Part shown: in pieces, positions 47,701 to 54,690 of the stretch | Layout: every line of letters begins with the position of its first letter | How positions within the stretch are numbered: position 1 is the stretch's first letter | Origin: Paenibacillus solani | Lineage (GTDB): Bacteria; Bacillota; Bacilli; Paenibacillales; Paenibacillaceae | NCBI RefSeq assembly: GCF_001277345.1 | Contig: NZ_LIUT01000005.1 | Span: forward strand, 124,001-188,000 | Length of the DNA: 64,000 nucleotides | Direction of reading: 5' to 3' | Notes under the pieces: model-generated | Database searches by the model: none | What the model saw: only the letters and a program-made list of their open reading frames with translations | Told to the model about the DNA's origin: nothing | Program-made: the position numbers and the translations under genes

Positions 47701-50700
47701 GATCAGTGCGCTTGCGCGTTACATCGGACAGAAAGCTAAAAATAAATATTTTGCTATTGAACCGGCAGAGCCCAAACCTTACTACCGCTTGTCCTCAGCA
47801 CAGAAACGCACGTTCCTCATTCACCAGCAAATCGGTGCAGTAACGACTTACAACATGCCGATGGCTTTGTGGGTGCACGGAAAAGCGGAAGCGGATCAGT
47901 TTGAGCAGGCTTTCATTAAATTGATTCATCGTCATGAAAACATGCGCACCTCGTTTCATATGATAGACGGAGAACCGGTTCAGCGAATACATGAGAGTTT
48001 CACGTTTACCGTTGAACGCATGGAAGCGGACGAGGAAGATTTGAGGAAAATCATGCGGAAGTTTATCAGGCCGTTTGATCTCGGCAAAGCCCCTCTTATT
48101 CGCGCCGCATTCGTTCGAATCGAGCCGGAGAAACATGTGCTGTTTATGGATATGCATAATATTGTTTCAGACGGTGCTTCAATGAATGTGTTTATTAAGG
48201 AATTCAGCGATCTGTATGCCGGAATAGATCTCCCGCCACTTCGCATTCAGTATAAGGATTTCGCGGAATGGCAGCATCGCCTGTTGAGCGGGGATGTTAT
48301 TCGGAAGCAAGAGGATTATTGGATGAACCAGTTCCGGCAGAATATCCCAGTGCTGAACATGCCGTATGACTTTGAGAGACCTGAATTTCAATCTTTTGTC
48401 GGCAGAGCGCACAAGATCAGTCTGTCCAAGGAAACCGCAGACCGGCTGAATGCTTTGGCTAAATCGCAAAATGTGACGATTAATGTGCTCTTGTTTCATT
48501 TATACACGATTGTATTGCATGAATACACCGGCCAGGATGACATTACGGTCGGCTCACTGGTGGCAGGCAGGCGGCATGCCGATGTAGAGCCTTTAATAGG
48601 CATGTTCACGAACTTCCTGCCGATTCGGGTCCGTTTCCAAGACCGGCTCAGTCTTCTCGATCAACTGCTTATTTTAAATGACACGTTGATGAACGCCTAT
48701 GAGAATCAAGACTTCCCGTTCGACCGAATGGTCGAGAAGCTCTCGGCAAAATTACCGCGCGGACGCAATCCTCTTTTTGATACCATGATGATTTTTCACA
48801 ATGAATTTGATGGAGACACCGTGCTTACTGCCGAAGGACTCACTTTCGAAAACTTTGAGATTACAAAAGGAATTTCCAAGCTCGATTTCAAACTCGATAT
48901 CGGTTATGCGGATCATGGCGAATTACTCTGTGTCATGCAGTATAATACCGCTTTGTTCGCGGAATCTACCATGGCGGGATTCATGGGACATTTTACGGAT
49001 CTGATTGAACTGGTTTTGGACAACCCGGCTATCGAATTGAGAGATGTCCAGCTGTTTACCGAAGAGCAGGAGGCCGAAGCGGCGGCAAAAAGAAGCAGCT
49101 CGATGCCAGAGCGTATCTTTAATGTAACGGCGATCTCTACCTTTACTGCGGACCCGATCCTTCCATATGTCAGATGGTGGGGAGAGCAATTCGGAACATG
49201 TGTTAACATCCGTTTTGCACCATATCAACAAGTGTTCCAAGAACTATTGAATCCGGATAGCAACTTCTCATCCGAAGAGGCTGCTGGATTGCTGCTCGTC
49301 CGCTTTGAAGATTGGTTGCGGGATGACCACTCTTCGGAAGCCCAGCAGATTAAGAAGCTCGAAGGGGCACTGGCCGATCTGCTTCAGACATTATCTGCAG
49401 GCCGGAGAACGGGCCCGTTATTCGCCGGAGTGTTTCCCGTATCCGCTACATTAGATGTTTCCCCAGTCATGGAGAGCTACCTGGAAGAGCTCGGGAATCG
49501 TTGGAAGCGCGAATTGGAACGGCTGGATTACGTTCATATTATCGATTTCAGAGAGCTTGATGCCTTGTTCGGTATTGAACACATACATGATTCCACTGCC
49601 GATCATGCAGCACATATGCCGTTCACGCCGGAATTTTATGCGGCAATCGGCACCCATACGGCACGACGGTTGCTTGCTTGGCAAGGACATCCCTTCAAAG
49701 TTATTGCGGTGGATTGCGATAACACGCTCTGGAATGGGGTGTGCGGGGAGGATGGAGCTGCAGGGGTGACGGTTTCGGCTCCTTATATGGAGTTCCAGCG
49801 GTATCTGCTTAGCAAGCAGCAAGAAGGCATGCTACTGGTGCTGGTCAGCAAGAATAATGAGGCAGATGTATGGAATGTAATGGACAATAATCCGGACATG
49901 CTGCTTAAAAAAGATCATTTTGTGGGAACACGAATCAACTGGAACTCAAAATCCGAAAACTTGCTCTCATTAGCAGAAGAACTTGGGTTAGGGCTGGACA
50001 GTTTTATCTTCATTGATGACAGTTCGCTGGAATGTTCCGAAGTTCAGTTACAGTGTCCGGAAGTCCTGACGCTGCAGCTTCCTGAAGAGCGGCTAATCCC
50101 GGCATTTCTGGAGCATATCTGGGCAGCAGACCGCCTGCGCGTCACAGAAGAGGATAGACGAAGAACCGAAATGTATGTATCAGAGAGCAAGCGCAGACAC
50201 ATTCGTTCTTCGGTTTCCTCTCTGCAGAATTTTCTAGACGAATTGGAGCTTAGGATGGGCATCTATGAAGCGACTGTCGAACAGCTGCCCCGCATAGCCC
50301 AGCTAACGCAGCGCACCAATCAATTCACGCTGAACGCAGATACGATGTCAGAGAGTGAACTGCTAGCCACGCGGACTAAGCCGGATACGAGATGTTGGGC
50401 GATTGAAGCCTCAGACCGATTCGGACATTATGGATTGACAGGAGCGGTGATCACGCGATGGGAGAAGGAGATTGTTCATTTGGACGTCTTCCTGCTCAGC
50501 TGCCGCATTCTCGGGAGAGGGATCGAGTCGGCCGTAATCAGTTCTTTAAAGCCTTACTGCCTTGAAATGAAGGCCGAATATATGGAGGCTGTGTGCACAA
50601 TTACCGGGAAAAATGAGCCGCTGCTCGCATTTTTAAGAACGGGCCCATGGAGCATTACGGAAGAGTCCGATCGCAGTGTGCGTTTCCGGATTGCAGTAAA

Positions 50701-51223
50701 GGATATCCCTGATTCCATCAAGCATATCGAAGTCCTTAATGAGCGTCTGCCCGGCGCAGGACGGACTCAGTCTCAGCTTACTGGTATTGAAAACCAGGGA
50801 GAAGCGAGCATCTCCGTAGGAACAATGCGAAGTGTAGAAAGAACAGACTGGGAAGAAGTTCTCAGCGGCCGTGAAAATCAGCAGCATCGCAGTCATTTGC
50901 TTCCGCTGCAGTATTCTGATGCTTCAAGGCTGCTCCAGATCCCAGTGAAGGAGATTGAAGAGAGCACAGCCTTGAGAGCTCCGTACCGGGCTCCATCCAA
51001 TCCGACAGAGGAGGCCCTAGTACAAATTTGGGAACGGGTGCTCGGGATCAGCGGCATCGGAATTGACGACGATTTTTTCCGGCTGGGCGGAACGTCCCTT
51101 CATGCTGTTCGGGTGGAGATTGAGATGGAGAAACAAGGTTTATTGGCAGAAGGACAGCAATTATTCAAATATCGGACGATTCATCAATTAAGTCCCTTCC
51201 TTCGAATCTCCGTCATGGAGTGA
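44726..51223 (+). CDS. PKS with unusual tail: KS-AT-ACP-C*-FkbH-T
   Basis: A 2165-residue last synthetase. KS (10-430) and AT (535-840; GHSIGEY, HAFHS, malonyl type) are followed by a carrier domain (GGHSLKA near 961), giving the fourth malonyl extension without reduction. A condensation-type domain (about 1019-1450) follows, but its motif is HNIVSDG: the second His, catalytic in most C domains, is Asn1145. Next is a full FkbH region (about 1470-1980) with DCDNT near 1662, FIDDSSLEC near 1756 and SCRILGRG near 1925, then a carrier domain with GGTSLHA near 2120. There is no thioesterase. The tail could load a glyceryl group and join or release the polyketide, or be inactive. Confidence 0.9.
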   Translation: MSISNGREYNGSEIAVIGMSGRFPGAKNLREYWNNLCSGKESISFFSDEELLEEGIDVKTVTHPNYVKAKGVLDDLEYFDPEFFDYTPREAELMDPQFRLMHECSWEALEQAGYDPKTYRGSIGLYIGAAFNSNWFMRAFKGLGTAEESATLETAMLNLRDYMATLVSYKLNMKGPSFTVQTACSTSLVAIHLACQSLLSGECSIALAGGVSIQLPKRAGYFYQEGMINSPDGHCRAFDEKGAGTVFGEGAGIVALKPLEDALADGDHIYAVIKGSAINNDGSRKVGYTAPSTSGQASVIRAAHHVAEVEPESISYIEAHGTGTTLGDPIEIEALKTAFQTDKKRYCGIGSVKSNIGHLNNAAGVAGFIKTVLALTHKQLPPTLHYERPNPKIDFENSPFFVNDQLKDWTNDSFPLRAGVSSFGIGGTNAHVVLEEAPPVTPASQGRSAQLISLSAKTEVSLDRLTERIAQHLQEHPDVCLADMAYTLHEGRAAFSHRRTLVCGSTKEAAVLLAQPESPDVQNGFAAADEPPVVFMFSGQGSQYTGMGRELYEQESVFREEADRCFELMPDEIRHEAKRVLYPPADELDTSLINRTDIAQPVLFTVEYALARLMMNWGIQPQAMIGHSIGEYVAACLAGVFSLEDAVRLVTLRGQLMQSQPSGVMLSVPLTEQEILPLLSGGVSLAAVNAPSMCVVSGTSGAVESLAGSLAEKGVECRRLHTSHAFHSAMMEPILESYEREVGKLVLKAPQLPFISNVTGTWIQDEQAISPAYWAKHLRGTVRFSDGLRTLMGEMDAVFVEVGGGNALTAFAKSHHEFSKNSAEAPKERVMVNLLRHPKQNTSDVAYLLLQVGRLWNAGIKINWTRFYGEEKRNRIPLPTYPFDRRRFWLDEEGIQIVHSDSPRERAGQQAITERDNRMETQKGLSLSEPSNPLEETLAGIWRNLFGLERIGIHEDFFEIGGHSLKATSLITKIHKELDVELALSDIFNMPTISALARYIGQKAKNKYFAIEPAEPKPYYRLSSAQKRTFLIHQQIGAVTTYNMPMALWVHGKAEADQFEQAFIKLIHRHENMRTSFHMIDGEPVQRIHESFTFTVERMEADEEDLRKIMRKFIRPFDLGKAPLIRAAFVRIEPEKHVLFMDMHNIVSDGASMNVFIKEFSDLYAGIDLPPLRIQYKDFAEWQHRLLSGDVIRKQEDYWMNQFRQNIPVLNMPYDFERPEFQSFVGRAHKISLSKETADRLNALAKSQNVTINVLLFHLYTIVLHEYTGQDDITVGSLVAGRRHADVEPLIGMFTNFLPIRVRFQDRLSLLDQLLILNDTLMNAYENQDFPFDRMVEKLSAKLPRGRNPLFDTMMIFHNEFDGDTVLTAEGLTFENFEITKGISKLDFKLDIGYADHGELLCVMQYNTALFAESTMAGFMGHFTDLIELVLDNPAIELRDVQLFTEEQEAEAAAKRSSSMPERIFNVTAISTFTADPILPYVRWWGEQFGTCVNIRFAPYQQVFQELLNPDSNFSSEEAAGLLLVRFEDWLRDDHSSEAQQIKKLEGALADLLQTLSAGRRTGPLFAGVFPVSATLDVSPVMESYLEELGNRWKRELERLDYVHIIDFRELDALFGIEHIHDSTADHAAHMPFTPEFYAAIGTHTARRLLAWQGHPFKVIAVDCDNTLWNGVCGEDGAAGVTVSAPYMEFQRYLLSKQQEGMLLVLVSKNNEADVWNVMDNNPDMLLKKDHFVGTRINWNSKSENLLSLAEELGLGLDSFIFIDDSSLECSEVQLQCPEVLTLQLPEERLIPAFLEHIWAADRLRVTEEDRRRTEMYVSESKRRHIRSSVSSLQNFLDELELRMGIYEATVEQLPRIAQLTQRTNQFTLNADTMSESELLATRTKPDTRCWAIEASDRFGHYGLTGAVITRWEKEIVHLDVFLLSCRILGRGIESAVISSLKPYCLEMKAEYMEAVCTITGKNEPLLAFLRTGPWSITEESDRSVRFRIAVKDIPDSIKHIEVLNERLPGAGRTQSQLTGIENQGEASISVGTMRSVERTDWEEVLSGRENQQHRSHLLPLQYSDASRLLQIPVKEIEESTALRAPYRAPSNPTEEALVQIWERVLGISGIGIDDDFFRLGGTSLHAVRVEIEMEKQGLLAEGQQLFKYRTIHQLSPFLRISVME

Positions 51224-51240
51224 TACGAGGTAACTTTACC

Positions 51241-51293
51241 AGCAAGGCATCATGTGACAAGGCTTTTGCCTGTCAACGGATGCCTTGCTTTTC
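51241..51293 (+). terminator. Terminator of the main cluster operon
   Basis: AGCAAGGCATC (51241-51251) pairs with GATGCCTTGCT (51279-51289), and a second inner stem TGACA-GGC/GCCTGTCA lies within; TTTTC follows. It marks the end of the main cluster transcript. Confidence 0.88.
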
Positions 51294-51315
51294 TATGGTA
51301 AATATAGGATAATAA

Positions 51316-51345
51316 TTGGACTTATTGTAAATACATTAATATACA
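51316..51345 (+). promoter_or_regulatory. Candidate sigma-A promoter of the BpsA operon
   Basis: TTGGAC (51316-51321) and TATACA (51340-51345) are 18 bases apart in an AT-rich stretch between the terminator and the start at 51397. A perfect TATAAT (51367-51372) also lies nearby but lacks a matched -35 box. Confidence 0.45.
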
Positions 51346-51396
51346 ATTGTGAATGACTCTGGATAATATAATTTTAAAAGGAGATGGTGGTAATAT

Positions 51397-52566
51397 ATGA
51401 ATGAGGGATTGATAGATTATGTTTATTCTCAAGTGTCAATTAAGGAAGGAAAGAAAGTAATTGAGAATATTCTCCTGGATATTTATTTCAAACCGGGCAT
51501 TTCCACCAAAGAGATGGCCAGAAAAACACTGCTGCCCCTACCGCTTGTGTCCGCAATTAAGAAAGAGCTAATCAAGGTTGGCCTCGTTGAACAAAAGCGT
51601 GGGGTGAACTGTACTGCAAGAGGCAATCGTTTTGTCGAGCAAACGATGGGGTTCGGTCATTTGGATCATGACCTGTATCAGCGTTTGAAGTACGAGCAGT
51701 GGCAGCCTGACGAGCTAAAGGACATGATGAACAAGCTGGAGAGCGTATTTGCTGGACGGCCCCAGGTCGATGTTACGATTGACCAGTCAAGCTGCACTCT
51801 GGCTACGAGCATGAACAGGGCTGTTCTGGCGCTTCGTCACGAAGCTCTAATCGGCAGGGACATCGTTTGTCTGGGGGACGATGATCTCGTCAGCGTGTCG
51901 CTGGCATTTCTGCTGAAGCAGCTTTACCATAATGATGCCACCAAGTCGAACACTCGTATTTATGTATTCGAAATTGACAAACGGATTACCAGTTATGTGA
52001 ACTATTTGGCGGAAACCGAAGATTTGCCGATCGTCTGCTACGAGATGGATTTTCGTGAACAGCTTCCGCCTGAATTCCTGCACAGTTTTGATTGCGTATT
52101 TACTGATCCTCCTTATACACAGCAGGGGATGTCGCTATTCGTCTCCCGTGGAATTCAATTGCTGAAGCGGGATATAGGACTGCCGATCTTCTTGTCGTTC
52201 GCTCACAAGTCACCTGATTTTACCTTGGCGATGCAACGCGAATTTGCCAATATGGGTTTGTTAGTGACAAGTGTCTTGCCTCGCTTCAATGAATATATTG
52301 GTGCGGAAATTATTGGTAACACAAGCCAGATGATTGTGTTACAATCTACTGAAGAGACTCATGAAAGCATTGAGAGAGAGTACAGGCAAGCGCTGTATAC
52401 CGGAGAAGTCAAACGTACGATTCGCTTATACGAGTGCAAACACTGTAATCGTGTGACTGAAGTAGGCTTCCAAATGCAGTGGCAAACGATCGAGCATCTG
52501 AAGAAAGAGGGCTGCCCGAACTGCCGACATGAGACTTTCGAGCTCATCCAAAAAAAGAACGCTTAA
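51397..52566 (+). CDS. BpsA-family aminopropyltransferase-like protein
   Basis: A 389-residue protein resembling N4-bis(aminopropyl)spermidine synthase (BpsA, DUF43), which transfers aminopropyl groups from decarboxylated S-adenosylmethionine to polyamines. Residues about 15-75 form a winged-helix-like region. The Rossmann part has LGDDDLVS near 159-166 and a DPPYT motif near 237, as in BpsA. The end carries a CxxC pair (C347, C350) and a CPNC pair (C373, C376), likely a zinc ribbon. AAAGGAGATGG precedes the ATG. It is followed by GNAT, FkbH-like and carrier genes, so its acceptor may be a cluster intermediate, or simply a polyamine. Substrate not determined. Confidence 0.72.
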   Translation: MNEGLIDYVYSQVSIKEGKKVIENILLDIYFKPGISTKEMARKTLLPLPLVSAIKKELIKVGLVEQKRGVNCTARGNRFVEQTMGFGHLDHDLYQRLKYEQWQPDELKDMMNKLESVFAGRPQVDVTIDQSSCTLATSMNRAVLALRHEALIGRDIVCLGDDDLVSVSLAFLLKQLYHNDATKSNTRIYVFEIDKRITSYVNYLAETEDLPIVCYEMDFREQLPPEFLHSFDCVFTDPPYTQQGMSLFVSRGIQLLKRDIGLPIFLSFAHKSPDFTLAMQREFANMGLLVTSVLPRFNEYIGAEIIGNTSQMIVLQSTEETHESIEREYRQALYTGEVKRTIRLYECKHCNRVTEVGFQMQWQTIEHLKKEGCPNCRHETFELIQKKNA

Positions 52567-52591
52567 GAACGCAGATTGGAGTTACAGCAAG

Positions 52592-53050
52592 ATGCCGATT
52601 AGAGAAATCGAGCCCCAGGATATTGCCGTTATTACAAGGTTTGAGACAGAAATCTCCATGATTTCTTTCGGAGATGAAGCGATAACCGACCCTGTATTTC
52701 ATACGAAAAAGCTAGAAAAGGCTCTTCGTTATGAGAGGGAAGGAATGCTAGTTCTCGATATGGACGGGGAAGTCTCTGGCTGGATGTGGATAACCCCGCG
52801 TAAAAACTCGGTTACTAAAGAGACATATGCGAATTTCAAGAGCTTCTATATTGCTGAATCCTGTCGGGGCACCGCTTATGTCGATGAGCTCTTCGAGGCG
52901 GGAATGAACTACTGCAGAAGCGAGGAAGTTACGCAGATCGTCGGTAAAGTGCATGTGAGCAACTTGCCGATGCGGCTTCTCTATAAGAAATACGGCTTCA
53001 AGCCGACACATTTGACGATGGAGCTATCTTTTAATGGATCCGATGATTAA
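52592..53050 (+). CDS. GNAT-family acetyltransferase
   Basis: A 152-residue protein with the GNAT layout: FKSFYIAESCRGTAYVDELFEAGM near residues 75-98, matching the acyl-CoA-binding strand and loop in divergent form, and LPMRLLYKKYGFKPTHL near 127-143, the usual C-terminal end. ATG 52592 is preferred, with GGAG ten bases upstream; the longer frame from 52529 overlaps the previous gene. It overlaps the FkbH-like gene by 17 bases. It might acetylate the product as self-resistance, as ZmaR and PamZ do for related antibiotics, or modify a polyamine or carrier-bound group. Neither can be shown from sequence. Confidence 0.75.
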   Translation: MPIREIEPQDIAVITRFETEISMISFGDEAITDPVFHTKKLEKALRYEREGMLVLDMDGEVSGWMWITPRKNSVTKETYANFKSFYIAESCRGTAYVDELFEAGMNYCRSEEVTQIVGKVHVSNLPMRLLYKKYGFKPTHLTMELSFNGSDD

Positions 53051-54065
53051 ATGTCTGGTATGGGATTTAGACGATACGTTGTGGCAGGGGACGCTTATAG
53101 AAGACGAAGCGGGTATTAAACTGCTGCCCGGGATCATCAACGTCCTCGATATATTGGACAGGCGCGGAATTGTTCAGAGTATAGCCAGCCGCAACAACTG
53201 GGAACAGGTCAGAAGCAAGCTGGAGGAGCTGGGCGTCGGTCAATATTTCCTGTACCCACAGTGCCATTTCGATTCAAAAGTGAGTAGTATGGAACGGATA
53301 GCGAAGGAACTTAACATCGGATTGGATACGCTGGCTTTGATTGACAACGATCCGTTCGAACGGTTTGAAATAAATTATTATGTCCCTCAGATACGTACTT
53401 ATGATGCTCGTCAATACCGGGATTTGCCTGAGTTTCCCGAATTTCAGGTCGATCATGTGACCGAGGAATCGGAGAATCGGCGTCAATATATGCAGGCTCG
53501 ATCCAGGAGAGAAGAAGCCAGAAAAGAGCACAAGGGAAGTCGTGAGCAATTTCTAAAAGAATGCGGTATGAAGCTGCAGATCCGATTGGCGCAGGAGAGA
53601 GATTACCCTCGAATTGTTGAATTGTCCCATCGTACGAATCAGATGAACAGCTTGCTGGAGAGAATTGACATGGCGTTCGTCGATTCTTATTGTAAGCGCG
53701 GCCGCTATTTATATGTGGCCAAGCTTGAGGATCGGTTCGGCTCGCATGGACTTATCGGGACCTGTTTTGTGAATACCGACGACGGTGAGATCAATCTGGA
53801 TCTTTTTTGCATCTCCTGTCGAATCGAAGGCCGTGGCATCGCTTCGGCATTTTTGTATACAGTTCTTGAACGGTTGGAACAACAGCTGCCGATGTCGGAA
53901 ACTGTTCGGTGCAGGTTAGTGCGCAAACAACGAAATTTACCAGCCAGACTGTTATTGGAGATGCTGGGCTTCAAGAAATTTGCAGCGGATGATATTATTT
54001 TCACCTACATACTTCAACTGCCGCTTCCGCACAAAATATTTAATTGGCTTGAGATTGGAGATTGA
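53034..54065 (+). CDS. FkbH-like protein, second free-standing copy
   Basis: A 343-residue HAD/FkbH protein with DLDDT near residue 11 (VWDLDDTLWQG), LIDNDPFER near 102 and the Cys segment ISCRIEGRGIA near 263. It should load a glyceryl-type group on the carrier protein encoded four bases downstream. Unlike the copy at 17801, it has no dehydrogenases beside it, so the unit may stay at the glyceryl level. The ATG at 53034 has GGAG ten bases upstream and lies within the GNAT gene. It is clearly divergent from the 17801 copy, not a recent duplicate. Confidence 0.88.
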   Translation: MDPMIKCLVWDLDDTLWQGTLIEDEAGIKLLPGIINVLDILDRRGIVQSIASRNNWEQVRSKLEELGVGQYFLYPQCHFDSKVSSMERIAKELNIGLDTLALIDNDPFERFEINYYVPQIRTYDARQYRDLPEFPEFQVDHVTEESENRRQYMQARSRREEARKEHKGSREQFLKECGMKLQIRLAQERDYPRIVELSHRTNQMNSLLERIDMAFVDSYCKRGRYLYVAKLEDRFGSHGLIGTCFVNTDDGEINLDLFCISCRIEGRGIASAFLYTVLERLEQQLPMSETVRCRLVRKQRNLPARLLLEMLGFKKFAADDIIFTYILQLPLPHKIFNWLEIGD

Positions 54066-54068
54066 ACG

Positions 54069-54323
54069 ATGAACCGTGATGAGATCGAACAAGAGATTAC
54101 GGACATAATTAAGAAAATGCTTCAGTTGTCGTTTGTTGATCATGATACCGTCTTAATCGGGACGGCAGGAGTATTGGATTCTATGACGTTGATTAGACTG
54201 CTTGCGGAGTTAGAGAAGCGGTTTGACTTTACGATGGATGAGGAAGATTTGACTCTGGATTCTATAAGTAGTGTTAAGCACCTGACAGAATGGGTGATTC
54301 AGAGCAAACGGGAAAACTCCTGA
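54069..54323 (+). CDS. Acyl carrier protein, second free-standing copy
   Basis: An 84-residue carrier protein with the phosphopantetheine site at VLDSMTLIRLL near residue 37. It pairs with the FkbH-like protein just upstream, four bases away. Its charged tail ends KRENS. A terminator follows at 54354-54406, so this is the last gene of the short operon. Confidence 0.88.
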   Translation: MNRDEIEQEITDIIKKMLQLSFVDHDTVLIGTAGVLDSMTLIRLLAELEKRFDFTMDEEDLTLDSISSVKHLTEWVIQSKRENS

Positions 54324-54353
54324 ATTGCAGCAGGCATCAGAAGAGGGACTCTC

Positions 54354-54406
54354 AAATACCATGACGAAGCGGGAATTATTCCTGTCACAGTCATGGTATT
54401 TTTTTT
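54354..54406 (+). terminator. Terminator of the BpsA-GNAT-FkbH-ACP operon
   Basis: AAATACCATGAC (54354-54365) pairs with GTCATGGTATTT (54390-54401), with an inner GGGAAT/ATTCC stem, followed by T6. Confidence 0.88.
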
Positions 54407-54690
54407 AATTAATAGAATAAAGAGAGGGATAATCATCAAAGGTCCAATTTATACCGCTGCTAAGATTGGTAGAATTTATTATAATCACAAACAAGTTTTA
54501 CCTACTTTCCATAATATTTACATGATATAATCCTATTATATATCATACAATTTGTGGAAACTTTGGCAGACTTGTATGCGGTATACGAGGATGGAACCCA
54601 GATGTCGTTCTCATCTTATTCATGGCAGACATAACAGAACCGATTCACGTCGTACAAAGATTAACTTTGAACCACGGGAGGAATGTAAGA
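54407..54690 (+). promoter_or_regulatory. Gene-free promoter region of the DMFase-like gene
   Basis: This AT-rich stretch has an extended -10 element TGATATAAT at 54523-54531 but no well-spaced -35 box. No gene was supported in it. A longer upstream frame of the DMFase-like gene begins at 54622 but has no ribosome-binding site. Confidence 0.4.

Noticed and set aside
9106..54323. Zwittermicin or paenilamicin cluster
   Set aside because: The capping and extender genes are shared, but the Leu module and four malonyl modules with alternating KR domains do not fit those products.
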